From: Thioclava sp. GXIMD4216
Lineage (GTDB): Bacteria; Pseudomonadota; Alphaproteobacteria; Rhodobacterales; Rhodobacteraceae
Direction: 5' to 3'
Assembly: GCF_037949285.1 (NCBI RefSeq)
Contig: NZ_CP149926.1
Span: 2,087,501 to 2,151,500 of the forward strand
Length of the DNA stretch: 64,000 bases
Under the pieces are notes generated by a model. It worked only from the letters and a program-made list of their open reading frames with translations. It searched no databases and was not told the DNA's origin. Positions within the stretch are counted from its first letter, which is position 1; every line of letters starts with the position of its first letter. The position numbers were made by a program, and so were the translations under genes. Positions 47,475-56,618 of this stretch are shown piece after piece.

Positions 47475-49868
47475 TCACGGCGCAGACGGGCCCGGCCCAT
47501 CACCGGGCCTGTTATGCAAGGTCAGCGCAATGGCATTGACCAGATTGTCCAGTGCCAGCGGTTTGCGCAGCAACAGCCCCTGCACGCTGCGCCCCGAACG
47601 GCTGATCTGGTCGGTATAGCCCGACATGTAGATCACCCGCAGATCAGGCCAGATCTTGCGGCTTTCAAAGGCCAGACGATAGCCGTCCAACCCGTTCGGC
47701 AGCATGATATCGGTGATCAGCAGATCTGGCACACGGGTCTGGCGCGCCAGAATATCCAGCGCCTGCGCCGCCGACGAGGCCGACAGCACCTCGGCCGAAA
47801 GCATTTGCAGGGATTGGGTCAGAATATCATGGAAATGCGGGTCGTCTTCCACCACCAGCACCCGCAGACCGCCCAGATCCGGCAGCTGCATCTGCGGCGG
47901 GGCAGCTTCGGCATCGGCCGGTGACACCACCCCGAGCACCAGCGTCGCGGTCGTGCCCTCGCCTTCGGTCGAGCGCAGCTCGAACAGGCCATTCGACTGA
48001 CGGGCGAAATTATCGACCATCGGCAGCCCCAATCCGGTGCCGCCCTGCGCCTCGCGCGTTGTGTAGAACGGTTCGCGCACATGTTCGAGCAATGCCGCCG
48101 ACATGCCCGGCCCCGTATCGATCACCGAAATCGCGACACGACCATCGGGGCACGCATGGCTGCGCAGCGTGATCCCGCCCGCCCCCGGCCCTTCCATGAT
48201 CGCATGGCTGGCATTGAGCACCAGATTGAGCAGCGCGCTTTCCAGATCACGCGGCACACAGCGCACGAAGAGATCCCCGCAGCCCAGATCGAGGTCGAAA
48301 CGGATCGCCGCCGGAACCGTCTGGCGGGCCAGATCCGCAACCTCGCGCAGCTTCGCGTCCAGCCGCAGCGTCTCGTCCTCGGCGGCGCGGTCTCGGGTCA
48401 GGTTCAAAAGCCGTTCGGTCAGATCGGCCCCGCGCTCGCAGACCGTGCGGATAGCCGTGATCTTGCCACGCTGCGTCTCGGAAAGCTCTTCGGGTTTCAG
48501 CAGCAACGTATCCACCGAAAGGCGCGCAGCCCCCAGAATATTGGCCATTTCATGGGCAACGCCCCCCGCCATCTGGCCGATCGCATCCAGCCGTTCGGTG
48601 CGCGAGAGGTTCTCGCGCAGGATCCAGCCCTCGGTCTGGTCCTGAATGGCCAAAATCCGCACCGGCTCGGCAAAGCCCTGCCCCGGATGGGTCCGCGTCA
48701 CCGACAGCCGCAGCGCATGTTCCCGACCGCTCCCATCGATCCAGCCGCAATGCAGCTCTGTCGGACCGCCCTGCGCCAGAAGCCGTGTAACGGGATGCTC
48801 GTCCCCCTCCAACGGACGGCGGTTGCGCATCGAATGGAATTCTGCCGTCTGCAGGAAGGTGTCGGGGGCGTTGGCCGCCATCTTCTCGGCGGCATGGTTG
48901 ACCATCCGCAGCACGCCCTGCGCATCAATCACGAAGACCGCCGTTTCCAGCCCATCCAGCACCTCGCGCAGGCGACGCTCTTCATAGACCGCCCTGCGCG
49001 CGGCGATATTCTGGTAGCGTGCCCCGCGCAGGGTGGCCACCGCCGCCAGCAGCAGCAGCACAATGGCCAGACTGCTGAGCCGCAAATTGGGCGAGATCAG
49101 CCCGTGCTCGGTGCTGCGCAGCGCGACATAGCAAAGCGCGATAGGCCCTATTACGGCCCAAGGCAGCACCCAACGCGCCATACGCCCCCCTGGAAGGTCG
49201 GTAAACAGGTCGGGCACCCAGCTTCCTTCGGGAGATGCCAGCAAAGCCGCGACATATAAAAGAAAAAAACCCAAAGCCGTATGGAAGGCCATCGCCGACA
49301 GGAAGGTGATGCGCGACAAGGCGGGCGCATCGAAGAAATAGGCATCCATCGCGATCAGGCACGAAAAGATGCCGAAACTCGCCAGCGCCGCATGGCCCCA
49401 TTTGCACCATTTGGCTCTGGCCATCTGCAATGCCAAAATCGCCACCATCAGCAAGACGCCCGCAATGGTTGCGGGGGCCATCCGTCCGGTGCTGGAGGTC
49501 ACCAGCGGGTTCAGAGACAGCCGCCGGATCTGGGTTTGCGGCAGGGTATGCAACTGGTCCTCGATCCCGATCCCCGCCATTGCCAGCGCCAGCACGAGCG
49601 TCACCAGCACCGGCCCCCGCCCGATACCGCGCAACAGCCCGCCTTGGGCCAGCGCCAGAAACAGCAGGGCATAGGCGGTCTGCGGCACCATCGCGGGCCA
49701 GCCCGGCGCAAGCTGGCGCAAAAGCGCGATGTCAAGAACATAGCCGCCAAGCAGAACACAGGCGCAGAGCGCCAGACAGGCCCCCAGCAGCGCATAGGAC
49801 CCGCCGGAAACATTGCGGATCTGCGGGCGCGCAAACAGGCGATCTTCGAGCTGCACTCTGTGTCTCAT
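47475..49868 (-). CDS. Membrane-bound hybrid histidine kinase
   Basis: A 797-residue sensor kinase. About eight hydrophobic segments (residues 25-280) form a membrane sensor, followed by a PAS-like domain (about 300-420). The HisKA domain has the phosphorylatable histidine in GGVAHEMANIL, and the HATPase has the N-box NLVLNASHA, DTGPGM and GGTGLGL. The C-terminal receiver has VVEDD, the phospho-acceptor Asp in LLITDIMLPNG and the Lys in LLRKP. It lies 97 bases downstream of the stand-alone receiver gene on the same strand. Confidence 0.93.
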   Translation of the reverse strand: MRHRVQLEDRLFARPQIRNVSGGSYALLGACLALCACVLLGGYVLDIALLRQLAPGWPAMVPQTAYALLFLALAQGGLLRGIGRGPVLVTLVLALAMAGIGIEDQLHTLPQTQIRRLSLNPLVTSSTGRMAPATIAGVLLMVAILALQMARAKWCKWGHAALASFGIFSCLIAMDAYFFDAPALSRITFLSAMAFHTALGFFLLYVAALLASPEGSWVPDLFTDLPGGRMARWVLPWAVIGPIALCYVALRSTEHGLISPNLRLSSLAIVLLLLAAVATLRGARYQNIAARRAVYEERRLREVLDGLETAVFVIDAQGVLRMVNHAAEKMAANAPDTFLQTAEFHSMRNRRPLEGDEHPVTRLLAQGGPTELHCGWIDGSGREHALRLSVTRTHPGQGFAEPVRILAIQDQTEGWILRENLSRTERLDAIGQMAGGVAHEMANILGAARLSVDTLLLKPEELSETQRGKITAIRTVCERGADLTERLLNLTRDRAAEDETLRLDAKLREVADLARQTVPAAIRFDLDLGCGDLFVRCVPRDLESALLNLVLNASHAIMEGPGAGGITLRSHACPDGRVAISVIDTGPGMSAALLEHVREPFYTTREAQGGTGLGLPMVDNFARQSNGLFELRSTEGEGTTATLVLGVVSPADAEAAPPQMQLPDLGGLRVLVVEDDPHFHDILTQSLQMLSAEVLSASSAAQALDILARQTRVPDLLITDIMLPNGLDGYRLAFESRKIWPDLRVIYMSGYTDQISRSGRSVQGLLLRKPLALDNLVNAIALTLHNRPGDGPGPSAP

Positions 49869-49965
49869 GCGATCCTTCCCGCCTGCGCCCCCTGAGATAG
49901 GCCCGTGACATATGCGCGCCTGTAACGCCGCCGCAAAACCGGCGGGTGGCTACACGCGATACGTG

Positions 49966-50340
49966 TTATTGCCGCGCTTTACTGACGAGATCATCGACCA
50001 GTTCCGACAGCTTAGCGAGCGATGTCGATTTGGACACCCGCGCATTTGCCGCGCGCATACCCAGCGTGAAAATCGGCGAATCCACCACCTCGGGCATGCC
50101 CGAAATCACCACAACGGGAAGGCTCGCGCTGAATTCACGCACCTTGTGCAACGCCACGATCGCCCCGCCTCCGGCCATCACCACGTCGAGAAAAACGATA
50201 TCGAACCCGCCCAGTTCCAGATTCGGAAGCAGCCTGTCGGATTGCGTCACACAGACGGTTTCATGACCAAGCGCCTCCATCCCCTCCGAAAAGGCGATCA
50301 GATAGTTTTCGTCGTCATCTGCAATAAGAATTCTGGCCAA
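49966..50340 (-). CDS. Stand-alone response-regulator receiver domain
   Basis: A single-domain CheY-like receiver of 124 residues: acidic triad DDD near residue 8-10, phospho-acceptor Asp in VFLDVVMAG, Thr/Ser in VISGMPE and Lys in VSKSTS. It has no output domain, so it must act by protein contact. The start is TTG at 50340 with AAGGA upstream. It is transcribed before the hybrid kinase gene and diverges from the CheB-CheR fusion across 77 bases, which makes phosphotransfer among the three likely. Confidence 0.9.
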   Translation of the reverse strand: MARILIADDDENYLIAFSEGMEALGHETVCVTQSDRLLPNLELGGFDIVFLDVVMAGGGAIVALHKVREFSASLPVVVISGMPEVVDSPIFTLGMRAANARVSKSTSLAKLSELVDDLVSKARQ

Positions 50341-50417
50341 GGGGGTGTCCTTAAAGTTGCGGCTGGCAGAGTATGTGCTACGGTTTGAATTAACTCAAGA
50401 CCGACAAGGACTTCACA

Positions 50418-53024
50418 ATGACCGATGCATCTCAGGCTCAGCACGGGGATTCACACGCTCTTCCCGTTGTGGCGTTGGGCGCATCGGCGGGCGGGCTGGA
50501 ACCGCTGGAGGCTTTCTTCTCCAACTGCCCCGATTCGACAGGATGGGCTTATATCGTTATCCAGCATCTATCGCCCGATTACCGGTCCATGATGGACGAG
50601 TTGCTCAGCCGCCGTTCGAAGATGCGCATCGAACATATCGAAGACGGCATGCGGCTGGAGCCGAACACCATCTATCTCAACCAGCCCAACCAGACGGTCG
50701 AACTGGTCGGGGACCATTTCGTGACCACGGCCTTCGGCGAGAGAGGGCACCGCCCGCCCATGCCGATTGATGCGCTTTTTCGCTCTCTGGTAGAACGCCC
50801 GCCCGAAGCGACGGTTGCGATCATCCTCTCCGGCTCGGGCACCGATGGCACCCGCGGCGCGCAAATCCTGCATAATGCCGATGCCACGGTGCTGGCGCAG
50901 GCCCCCGCACAGGCGGCATTTTCCTCGATGCCGCGCTCGGTGCTGACAGCCGGTGCGGTGGACCGCGTGCTGGAGGTCGAGGAGATGCCCGAGGCGATCT
51001 CTATCGTCTTCACGATGGGCAAGAAAGGCCGTGGTGCCCTGACCGAGATGGAAGGATCGGCCTCGCAGGCGATCCTGAAACTTCTGGAACGCAAATACCA
51101 TGTGGATTTCTCGTCCTATAAGCCGATCAACGTGCAGCGGCGGATCGACCGCCGCCAGCATCTGCGGGGCCTGCCCTCGCTCGAGGCCTATCGCGTTCTG
51201 CTCTCCGAGGATGCGAATGCGCTGGAGGAGCTTTATCAGGACCTGCTGATCGGCGTCACCGAATTCTACCGCGATCCCGAAGCGATCCGCATCCTGCGCA
51301 AGGATGCGCTGGATGAGTTGGTAGAACGTTCCGATGACGATGCCCCTTTGCGTATCTGGATTCCGGGCTGTGCCAGCGGCGAAGAGGCCTATACGATTGC
51401 CATCGAACTCAGCGAAGCGCTGGAAGCCGCCCGACTTGACCGTAAATTCCGGATCATCGCCACCGATGTGCATCGCCGGTCCATCGATATCGCCTCGGCG
51501 GGCATCTATTCGGAAACCAGCGTGGCCAAAGTCCCCGCCGAACTGCGGGCCAAATATTTCATCCAGCATCGCGACCAGTATATCATCGAACCCAAGCTGC
51601 GGCAGTCGATCATCTTCTCGGTGCATGACGCGCTCAGTGACCCGCCCTTCATGAATCTGGATCTGGTCTCGTGCCGGAACCTGCTGATCTATCTCAACGA
51701 AGAACCACAGGCGCGCATCATCTCGATGTTCCTGTTCGGGTTGCGCAAGGACGGGTTCCTGTTGCTTGGCCCGTCCGAGACGATCGGCCGCTTCGGACCG
51801 GAATTCAAACAGATCAATGCCCGTTGGCGACTGTTCCAGAAAGCCTCCAGCCGCAGGGTGCTGGACAGGAACATCCTGTCACACCAGCTGGGCTCGGCCA
51901 CGCGCAATTCCGAGCGCGCGCCGGTGACCTCGGCCCGCCCTGCCCCGCGCCGCAACGCCGCCACCAACAGCACTTTCTTCGACATGTCGCATCGCGAGAT
52001 GCTGATTGCGGGATATGATGCGCTGCTCAAACGCTACGCGCCCTCCTCCATTCTGGTGACCACGGACGGGCATGTGCTCAGCTGGTTCGGGGCCGCCAGC
52101 GCCTTTATCGACACGATGAACAATCTGGCCGAATGGACGGTGGACGAGATCGTGCATCGCGATCTGCAATTCCCGATCAAGGTCGGGATGGAGCGCCTGC
52201 GCCAAGGGGTGCTGGATATCTCGTCGCGCGAGGTGAAGGTGGATATGGGCGGCGGACGCCTGCGGTCGGTTGTGCTACGCATCGAGCCGCTGGATCAACT
52301 GACCCGCTCGCGGCTCATGCTGGTGGATATCACCTTCCGCGAGGCAAGCGAGACCGATGCGGAGGACGCCCCGCCCAAATCTGCCAAGCCGATCAGCTTC
52401 AACGAGGATGTGCTGCTGCTGACCCGCCGCATCCAGGAACTGGAACGCGACTTGCGCCTGACCGAGGAAACGCTCCAGCATGTGACCGAGCGTCTGGAAG
52501 CCAGCGGCGAGGAATTGCAGGCCTCCAACGAAGAGCTACAGGCCTCGAACGAGGAATTGCAGGCCTCCAACGAAGAGCTTCAAAGCTCGAACGAGGAACT
52601 GCACGCGGTCAACGAAGAACTGGTGACGCTGAGCACAGAGCACGAATTGCAGATCGACAAGCTTTCCGAGCTGAACGAGCATACCGACACGGTCCTGCGC
52701 AAGCTGCGCGTCGGGGTGATCTTCGTGGATAGCGACCTGCGCATCCGGCGTTTCAGCGATCTGGTCGGGGCGCATTTCCTGCTGGAAGCGCATGATGTGA
52801 ACCGCCCGCTGGCGGTGGTCACGCCGAAGCTGTCCTTCATCGACCTGCCGAAACTGGCGCGCGAGGTGATCAGCTCCAAGACATCGCGCAATGCCGAAGG
52901 GGATCACGAAGGCCATCATCTGCGCATCGAGGTCCACCCGATGATGCAGAAATCGACTACGCAGGCCGAACCGACAACGGGGGCGATGCTGCTGTTTCAC
53001 GGCATCGATACCACGCCCGCCTGA
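50418..53024 (+). CDS. CheB-CheR fusion with PAS-like regions and S-helix coiled coil
   Basis: An 868-residue fusion of a CheB methylesterase domain (about 15-200) with the catalytic triad Ser23 (GASAGG), His50 (QHLSP) and Asp143 (SGTDG), and a CheR methyltransferase domain (about 225-480) with the AdoMet-binding GCASGEEAY, ATDVHRRSI and CRNLLIYL. It then has a PAS-like part and a strongly heptad-repeated coiled coil (EELQASN repeats), with a second PAS-like end (about 760-868). It lacks a CheB receiver and a kinase domain. Relatives regulate non-flagellar sensory pathways. No MCP or CheA gene lies in the window. Confidence 0.93.
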   Translation: MTDASQAQHGDSHALPVVALGASAGGLEPLEAFFSNCPDSTGWAYIVIQHLSPDYRSMMDELLSRRSKMRIEHIEDGMRLEPNTIYLNQPNQTVELVGDHFVTTAFGERGHRPPMPIDALFRSLVERPPEATVAIILSGSGTDGTRGAQILHNADATVLAQAPAQAAFSSMPRSVLTAGAVDRVLEVEEMPEAISIVFTMGKKGRGALTEMEGSASQAILKLLERKYHVDFSSYKPINVQRRIDRRQHLRGLPSLEAYRVLLSEDANALEELYQDLLIGVTEFYRDPEAIRILRKDALDELVERSDDDAPLRIWIPGCASGEEAYTIAIELSEALEAARLDRKFRIIATDVHRRSIDIASAGIYSETSVAKVPAELRAKYFIQHRDQYIIEPKLRQSIIFSVHDALSDPPFMNLDLVSCRNLLIYLNEEPQARIISMFLFGLRKDGFLLLGPSETIGRFGPEFKQINARWRLFQKASSRRVLDRNILSHQLGSATRNSERAPVTSARPAPRRNAATNSTFFDMSHREMLIAGYDALLKRYAPSSILVTTDGHVLSWFGAASAFIDTMNNLAEWTVDEIVHRDLQFPIKVGMERLRQGVLDISSREVKVDMGGGRLRSVVLRIEPLDQLTRSRLMLVDITFREASETDAEDAPPKSAKPISFNEDVLLLTRRIQELERDLRLTEETLQHVTERLEASGEELQASNEELQASNEELQASNEELQSSNEELHAVNEELVTLSTEHELQIDKLSELNEHTDTVLRKLRVGVIFVDSDLRIRRFSDLVGAHFLLEAHDVNRPLAVVTPKLSFIDLPKLAREVISSKTSRNAEGDHEGHHLRIEVHPMMQKSTTQAEPTTGAMLLFHGIDTTPA
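52509..52613 (+). repeat. Five 21-bp tandem repeats coding a coiled coil
   Basis: Five units of 21 bases, each encoding EELQASN or a close variant, lie in frame within the CheB-CheR fusion. The first three units are nearly identical in DNA sequence and could change copy number by slippage without breaking the frame. Confidence 0.8.
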
Positions 53025-53043
53025 GATCTAGCCCCTGCCCGCG

Positions 53044-53703
53044 TCAGACGGCAGGCGGGCCATAGGCCAGCAGGAAGATGCGCACCGCCTCCTGACAGTT
53101 GCGCTCGATTTCGGCGTCGCTGGGTGGGGCCGTACGCAATCCGAAAAGACATTGCCGCCAGATCCCCGCCGTCACCAGTTCGGAAAACCGGTGCGCGGCC
53201 ATCACCGGATCGCTCAGCGAAAGCTGTCCGGCCTGCGCCTGCGCGCCCAGCCACTGACTGAAGACGCCAAGAAAATTCCGCGCGCCCGCCTCGTAAAAAC
53301 GCTGACCCAGCTCGGGCATCCGTTCAACCACACCAATCACGATCCGCTGCACCCGCACCACATCCTCGGCGCATAGCCGCCCCGCCAGAAGGCGCGCCGC
53401 CCCCAGAAGTTTGTCCCGCGTCCCTCCCGGTCCGGCAAGACAATCCTCGACACCGGCCAGAAAAATACGTTTGCGCTGCTCGACCAGCGCCACGAACAGA
53501 TCCTGCTTATCGGCAAAATACACATAAAGCGTGCTTTTGGAGACACCCGCCGCCTTGCAGATGCTGTTCATCGTGGTCGCGTCAAAGCCGCGCTCCAGAA
53601 ACATCTCCCAGGCACCATCCAGAATCTGTTCACGCTTTTCGGGGTCTTGGCCCGCAGCATGTCGCTTTGCATATCCGGTGCACGGAGAATCTTTTTCGGT
53701 CAT
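53044..53703 (-). CDS. TetR-family repressor of the adjacent efflux operon
   Basis: A 219-residue TetR-type regulator. The N-terminal helix-turn-helix (about 25-70) reads KREQILDGAWEMFLERGFD, then MNSICKAAGVSKSTLYVYFADK (in parts), typical of the family. The C-terminal helical ligand domain has an AefR-like look. The ATG at 53703 follows GAGG; the frame extends only four codons further. It is divergent from emrA, and two perfect palindromes lie between them. It probably binds these and is released by a pump substrate. Confidence 0.92.
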   Translation of the reverse strand: MTEKDSPCTGYAKRHAAGQDPEKREQILDGAWEMFLERGFDATTMNSICKAAGVSKSTLYVYFADKQDLFVALVEQRKRIFLAGVEDCLAGPGGTRDKLLGAARLLAGRLCAEDVVRVQRIVIGVVERMPELGQRFYEAGARNFLGVFSQWLGAQAQAGQLSLSDPVMAAHRFSELVTAGIWRQCLFGLRTAPPSDAEIERNCQEAVRIFLLAYGPPAV

Positions 53704-53731
53704 TACGGCCCTCAAACTTTCCCCATTATTA

Positions 53732-53751
53732 ATCGAACCATCCGGTTCGAT
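53732..53751. promoter_or_regulatory. TetR operator 1
   Basis: ATCGAACC-ATCC-GGTTCGAT, perfect 8-bp arms. Its arms are identical to those of the second site 56 bases away. It lies 28 bases upstream of the tetR start. Confidence 0.85.
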
Positions 53752-53757
53752 AAAGTC

Positions 53758-53786
53758 TTGATTGATAAGCAGGCTTGCGTTAATGA
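53758..53786 (+). promoter_or_regulatory. Candidate promoter for the emrAB-like operon
   Basis: TTGATT (53758-53763), a 17-base spacer and TAATGA (53781-53786). The -10 element abuts the second operator, so a bound repressor would block the start site. Confidence 0.4.
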
Positions 53787-53787
53787 C

Positions 53788-53807
53788 ATCGAACCCAATG
53801 GTTCGAT
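53788..53807. promoter_or_regulatory. TetR operator 2
   Basis: ATCGAACC-CAAT-GGTTCGAT, perfect 8-bp arms identical to operator 1 with a different spacer. It lies just after the candidate -10 element of the efflux operon. Confidence 0.85.
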
Positions 53808-53846
53808 TTATCTCTTCGCCTGCCCTTTATCCTCCGTTCCGCCCAT

Positions 53847-54986
53847 ATGTCCCGAAAGTCTGCCATGTCCTCCGATCCCAAATCCGCGCCGGATTCCACT
53901 GCAAATTCCGGCACCCCGAAATCCGGCAACCGCAAAAAGAAGATCCTGACGGGCGTCGCGGTGGTCGCGATTCTGGCGGGCGGCTGGTTCGGCATCAGCT
54001 GGTGGACACATGGGCGGTTCATGGTGAAAACCGACGATGCCTATGTGCAGGCCGATGTCTCGCTGATGTCATCGAAACTGCAGGGCTATATCTCGGAAAT
54101 CCCCGTGCAGGATAACCAGCATGTGCATAAGGGCGATGTGCTGCTGCGCATCGACGAGGGCGACTACAAGATCGCGCTTGAACTGGCGCAATCCAAACTG
54201 CCGACGCTGGAACGCACTCTGGCGCGTATCGACACGCAGATCGCGGCCGCCGAAACCGCCGTGACCCAAGCCAAGGCCCAGCTTGCCGCAAGCGACGCGG
54301 CGCTGAGCAATGCGCAAACCAATGCCAAACGCGCCAAGGATCTGGCGGCACGGCGCGTCACCTCGCAGGCGGATCTGGATACCGCCAACGAAACACTGGC
54401 CACGGCACAGGCCAATCGCACCGCCGCAGTGGCCGCCATCGCCGGAGCCGAAGCCGATGTGGATGTGCTGCGCGCCGAACGGGCCGAAAGCGATTCCAGC
54501 CGCAAGGAGCTTGAACTGGCGGTGGCCCAAGCGCAGCGCGATCTGGACCATACGGTCCTGCGTGCGCCCTTCGACGGGGTCGTGGCCAATATCGCGATCA
54601 AGCAGGGCGAACTGGTCAGCATCGGCGAGACCCTCGCAGCGGTCGTGCCCGATCACGGCCTCTATGTGGAAGCCAATCTCAAAGAGACCCAGCTGGCCGG
54701 CATCGCCCCCGGCGCCAAGGCCCGCGTGGTGCTTGATACCGATAAGGATCACCCGCTCGAAGGGGTCGTCAGTTCGGTGGCCCCTGCGACGGGCGCGATC
54801 TTCTCGCTGCTGCCTGCCGATAATGCCACCGGAAATTTCACCAAGATCGTGCAGCGGGTTCCGGTGCGGATCACCCTGCCCGAGGACGATCATGAACGCC
54901 TGCGCGCCGGTCTTTCGGCGGTGATCGAAATCGACAGGCGCACGTCGCCCGAACCCGGTGCGGCGGATACGGCCAGCGCGCAATGA
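53847..54986 (+). CDS. emrA: HlyD-family membrane fusion protein (EmrA-type)
   Basis: Periplasmic adaptor of a tripartite efflux pump. The 379-residue protein has a Ser/Pro-rich cytoplasmic start, one transmembrane helix (about 33-52), a biotinyl-lipoyl-like half (DDAYVQADVSLMSSKLQGYI), a long alpha-hairpin (about 95-215) and the return half (LRAPFDGVVANIAIKQGELV). The downstream emrB-like gene overlaps by four bases. No outer-membrane channel gene is adjacent. A second ATG at 53865 is an alternative start. Confidence 0.92.
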   Translation: MSRKSAMSSDPKSAPDSTANSGTPKSGNRKKKILTGVAVVAILAGGWFGISWWTHGRFMVKTDDAYVQADVSLMSSKLQGYISEIPVQDNQHVHKGDVLLRIDEGDYKIALELAQSKLPTLERTLARIDTQIAAAETAVTQAKAQLAASDAALSNAQTNAKRAKDLAARRVTSQADLDTANETLATAQANRTAAVAAIAGAEADVDVLRAERAESDSSRKELELAVAQAQRDLDHTVLRAPFDGVVANIAIKQGELVSIGETLAAVVPDHGLYVEANLKETQLAGIAPGAKARVVLDTDKDHPLEGVVSSVAPATGAIFSLLPADNATGNFTKIVQRVPVRITLPEDDHERLRAGLSAVIEIDRRTSPEPGAADTASAQ

Positions 54987-56542
54987 ACGCCGCCGCTGCC
55001 CATGCTGCGCCCGAGATGACGCCCCGCAGGATGATCGCCTTCATGGTGATGGTCTTCGGGATGTTCATGGCGATTCTGGATATCCAGATCGTCTCGGCCT
55101 CGCTGACGGAAATCCAGGCGGGGCTGGGTGCCTCCAGCGACGAGATCTCTTGGGTGCAGACCGCCTATCTGATCGCCGAAGTGATCATGATCCCGCTCTC
55201 GGGCGTGTTGGGGCGGATGATGTCCACCCGCTATCTCTTTGCGGCCTCGGCGGCAGGTTTCACGGCGGCCTCTTTCCTGTGCGCCACCGCAGGCTCGATC
55301 AACGAGATGATCCTGTGGCGCGCATTGCAGGGGTTTCTGGGGGGCGGCATGATCCCTGCGGTCTTTGCCGCAGCCTTCACCATCTTCCCACCCTCCAAAC
55401 GCAATATCGTCTCCCCCATCATCGGGTTGATCGCCACGCTGGCCCCGACCGTCGGGCCGACAGTGGGCGGTTATCTTTCCCACGCGCTGTCATGGCACTG
55501 GCTGTTTCTGGTCAATGTGCCTGCGGGGATTCTGGTCACGCTCGGCTCGCTGAGCCTGATCGATTTCGACGAACCCAACTGGTCGCTTTTCGACAGCTTC
55601 GACTGGACCGGCCTGCTGGCGCTGGCATGTTTCTTGGGCGGGGCCGAATATGTGCTGGAAGAAGGCCCCGGCAATGACTGGTTTCAGGACGAGGCCGTCG
55701 CCATTCTTTTCGTCGTGGCCACGATCGGCGCGGTGGTCACATTCTGGCGCGCCTTCACCCGCGAAAATCCGGTGGTCGACCTGTCGGCCTTTGCCGATAT
55801 CAATTTCTCGGTGGGCTCGGTCTTTTCCTTCGTCATGGGGATCGGGCTTTACGGGATGACCTATCTCTACCCGCTCTATCTGGCGACGGTGCGCGGCTAT
55901 GACAGCCTGATGACCGGCGAGACGGTTTTCGTCTCGGGCATCGCCATGTTCATTGCGGCACCGCTGGCGGGGATACTGGCCTCGAAAATCGATCTCAGAC
56001 TGATGCTGCTGATGGGGTTTCTGGGCTTTGGCAGCTCGACCTATCTGCTGACCTATATGACGGCAGACTGGGACTTCTGGGAACTGTTCTGGCCACAGGT
56101 GCTGCGCGGCCTGTCGCTGATGATCTGCATGGTTCCGATCAACAATCTGGCGCTTGGCACGCTGCCGCCTGCCAAGATCAAGGGCGCGTCGGGGCTGTAT
56201 AACCTGATGCGCAATCTGGGCGGCGCGGTGGGGCTTGCCCTGATCAACCAGCTCCTGACCGACCGTCAGGCCCTTCATGGGGCGCGTCTGTCCGAAGCGG
56301 TCAGCTGGGCCAATCCCGAAGCGATCCGCCAGCGCGATCTTCTGGCCCAAATCTATAGCTCCTCGGGGATGGATGGCACCACCGCCGCGCTGTCGCAACT
56401 GGCGGCCCGCGTCTCGGCGCAGGCACATGTGATGGCGTTTATCGATACATTCGTCGTCCTGACCTGCCTCTTTGCCGGCCTCGCCGCGATGGCTTTGGCG
56501 ATGAAGCCACCACAGGCCCAAGGCAAGCCCCCCGCGCATTGA
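54983..56542 (+). CDS. emrB: MFS drug transporter, DHA2 family (EmrB-type)
   Basis: A 14-helix proton-driven multidrug exporter of 519 residues. Family features are the first helix with FGMFMAILDIQIV, SWVQTAYLIAEVIMIPLSG (loop A region) and the motif C-like GPTVGGYLS. The ATGA overlap with emrA shows translational coupling. Repression by the divergent TetR protein is likely. The gene appears complete, ending KPPAH at 56542, and an unrelated truncated gene fragment abuts its 3' end. Confidence 0.93.
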   Translation: MNAAAAHAAPEMTPRRMIAFMVMVFGMFMAILDIQIVSASLTEIQAGLGASSDEISWVQTAYLIAEVIMIPLSGVLGRMMSTRYLFAASAAGFTAASFLCATAGSINEMILWRALQGFLGGGMIPAVFAAAFTIFPPSKRNIVSPIIGLIATLAPTVGPTVGGYLSHALSWHWLFLVNVPAGILVTLGSLSLIDFDEPNWSLFDSFDWTGLLALACFLGGAEYVLEEGPGNDWFQDEAVAILFVVATIGAVVTFWRAFTRENPVVDLSAFADINFSVGSVFSFVMGIGLYGMTYLYPLYLATVRGYDSLMTGETVFVSGIAMFIAAPLAGILASKIDLRLMLLMGFLGFGSSTYLLTYMTADWDFWELFWPQVLRGLSLMICMVPINNLALGTLPPAKIKGASGLYNLMRNLGGAVGLALINQLLTDRQALHGARLSEAVSWANPEAIRQRDLLAQIYSSSGMDGTTAALSQLAARVSAQAHVMAFIDTFVVLTCLFAGLAAMALAMKPPQAQGKPPAH

Positions 56543-56618
56543 TCCCCATGCGCTCCTGCGCGAAATCCCCAAGGGCGAGGCCTATCCCGTAGACGCGCTA
56601 GGGCCGCTCACAGAGGTA

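Noticed and set aside
47486..47515. GC-rich hairpin near the end of the hybrid kinase gene
   Set aside because: It lies inside the coding region of the kinase C-terminus and has no T-run, so it is not called a terminator.
45410..50362. Shared CCTTAAAGTTG upstream of both the GGDEF-EAL gene and the CheB-CheR gene
   Set aside because: An eleven-base match at different distances and orientations relative to the genes; too short to claim common control without a genome search.
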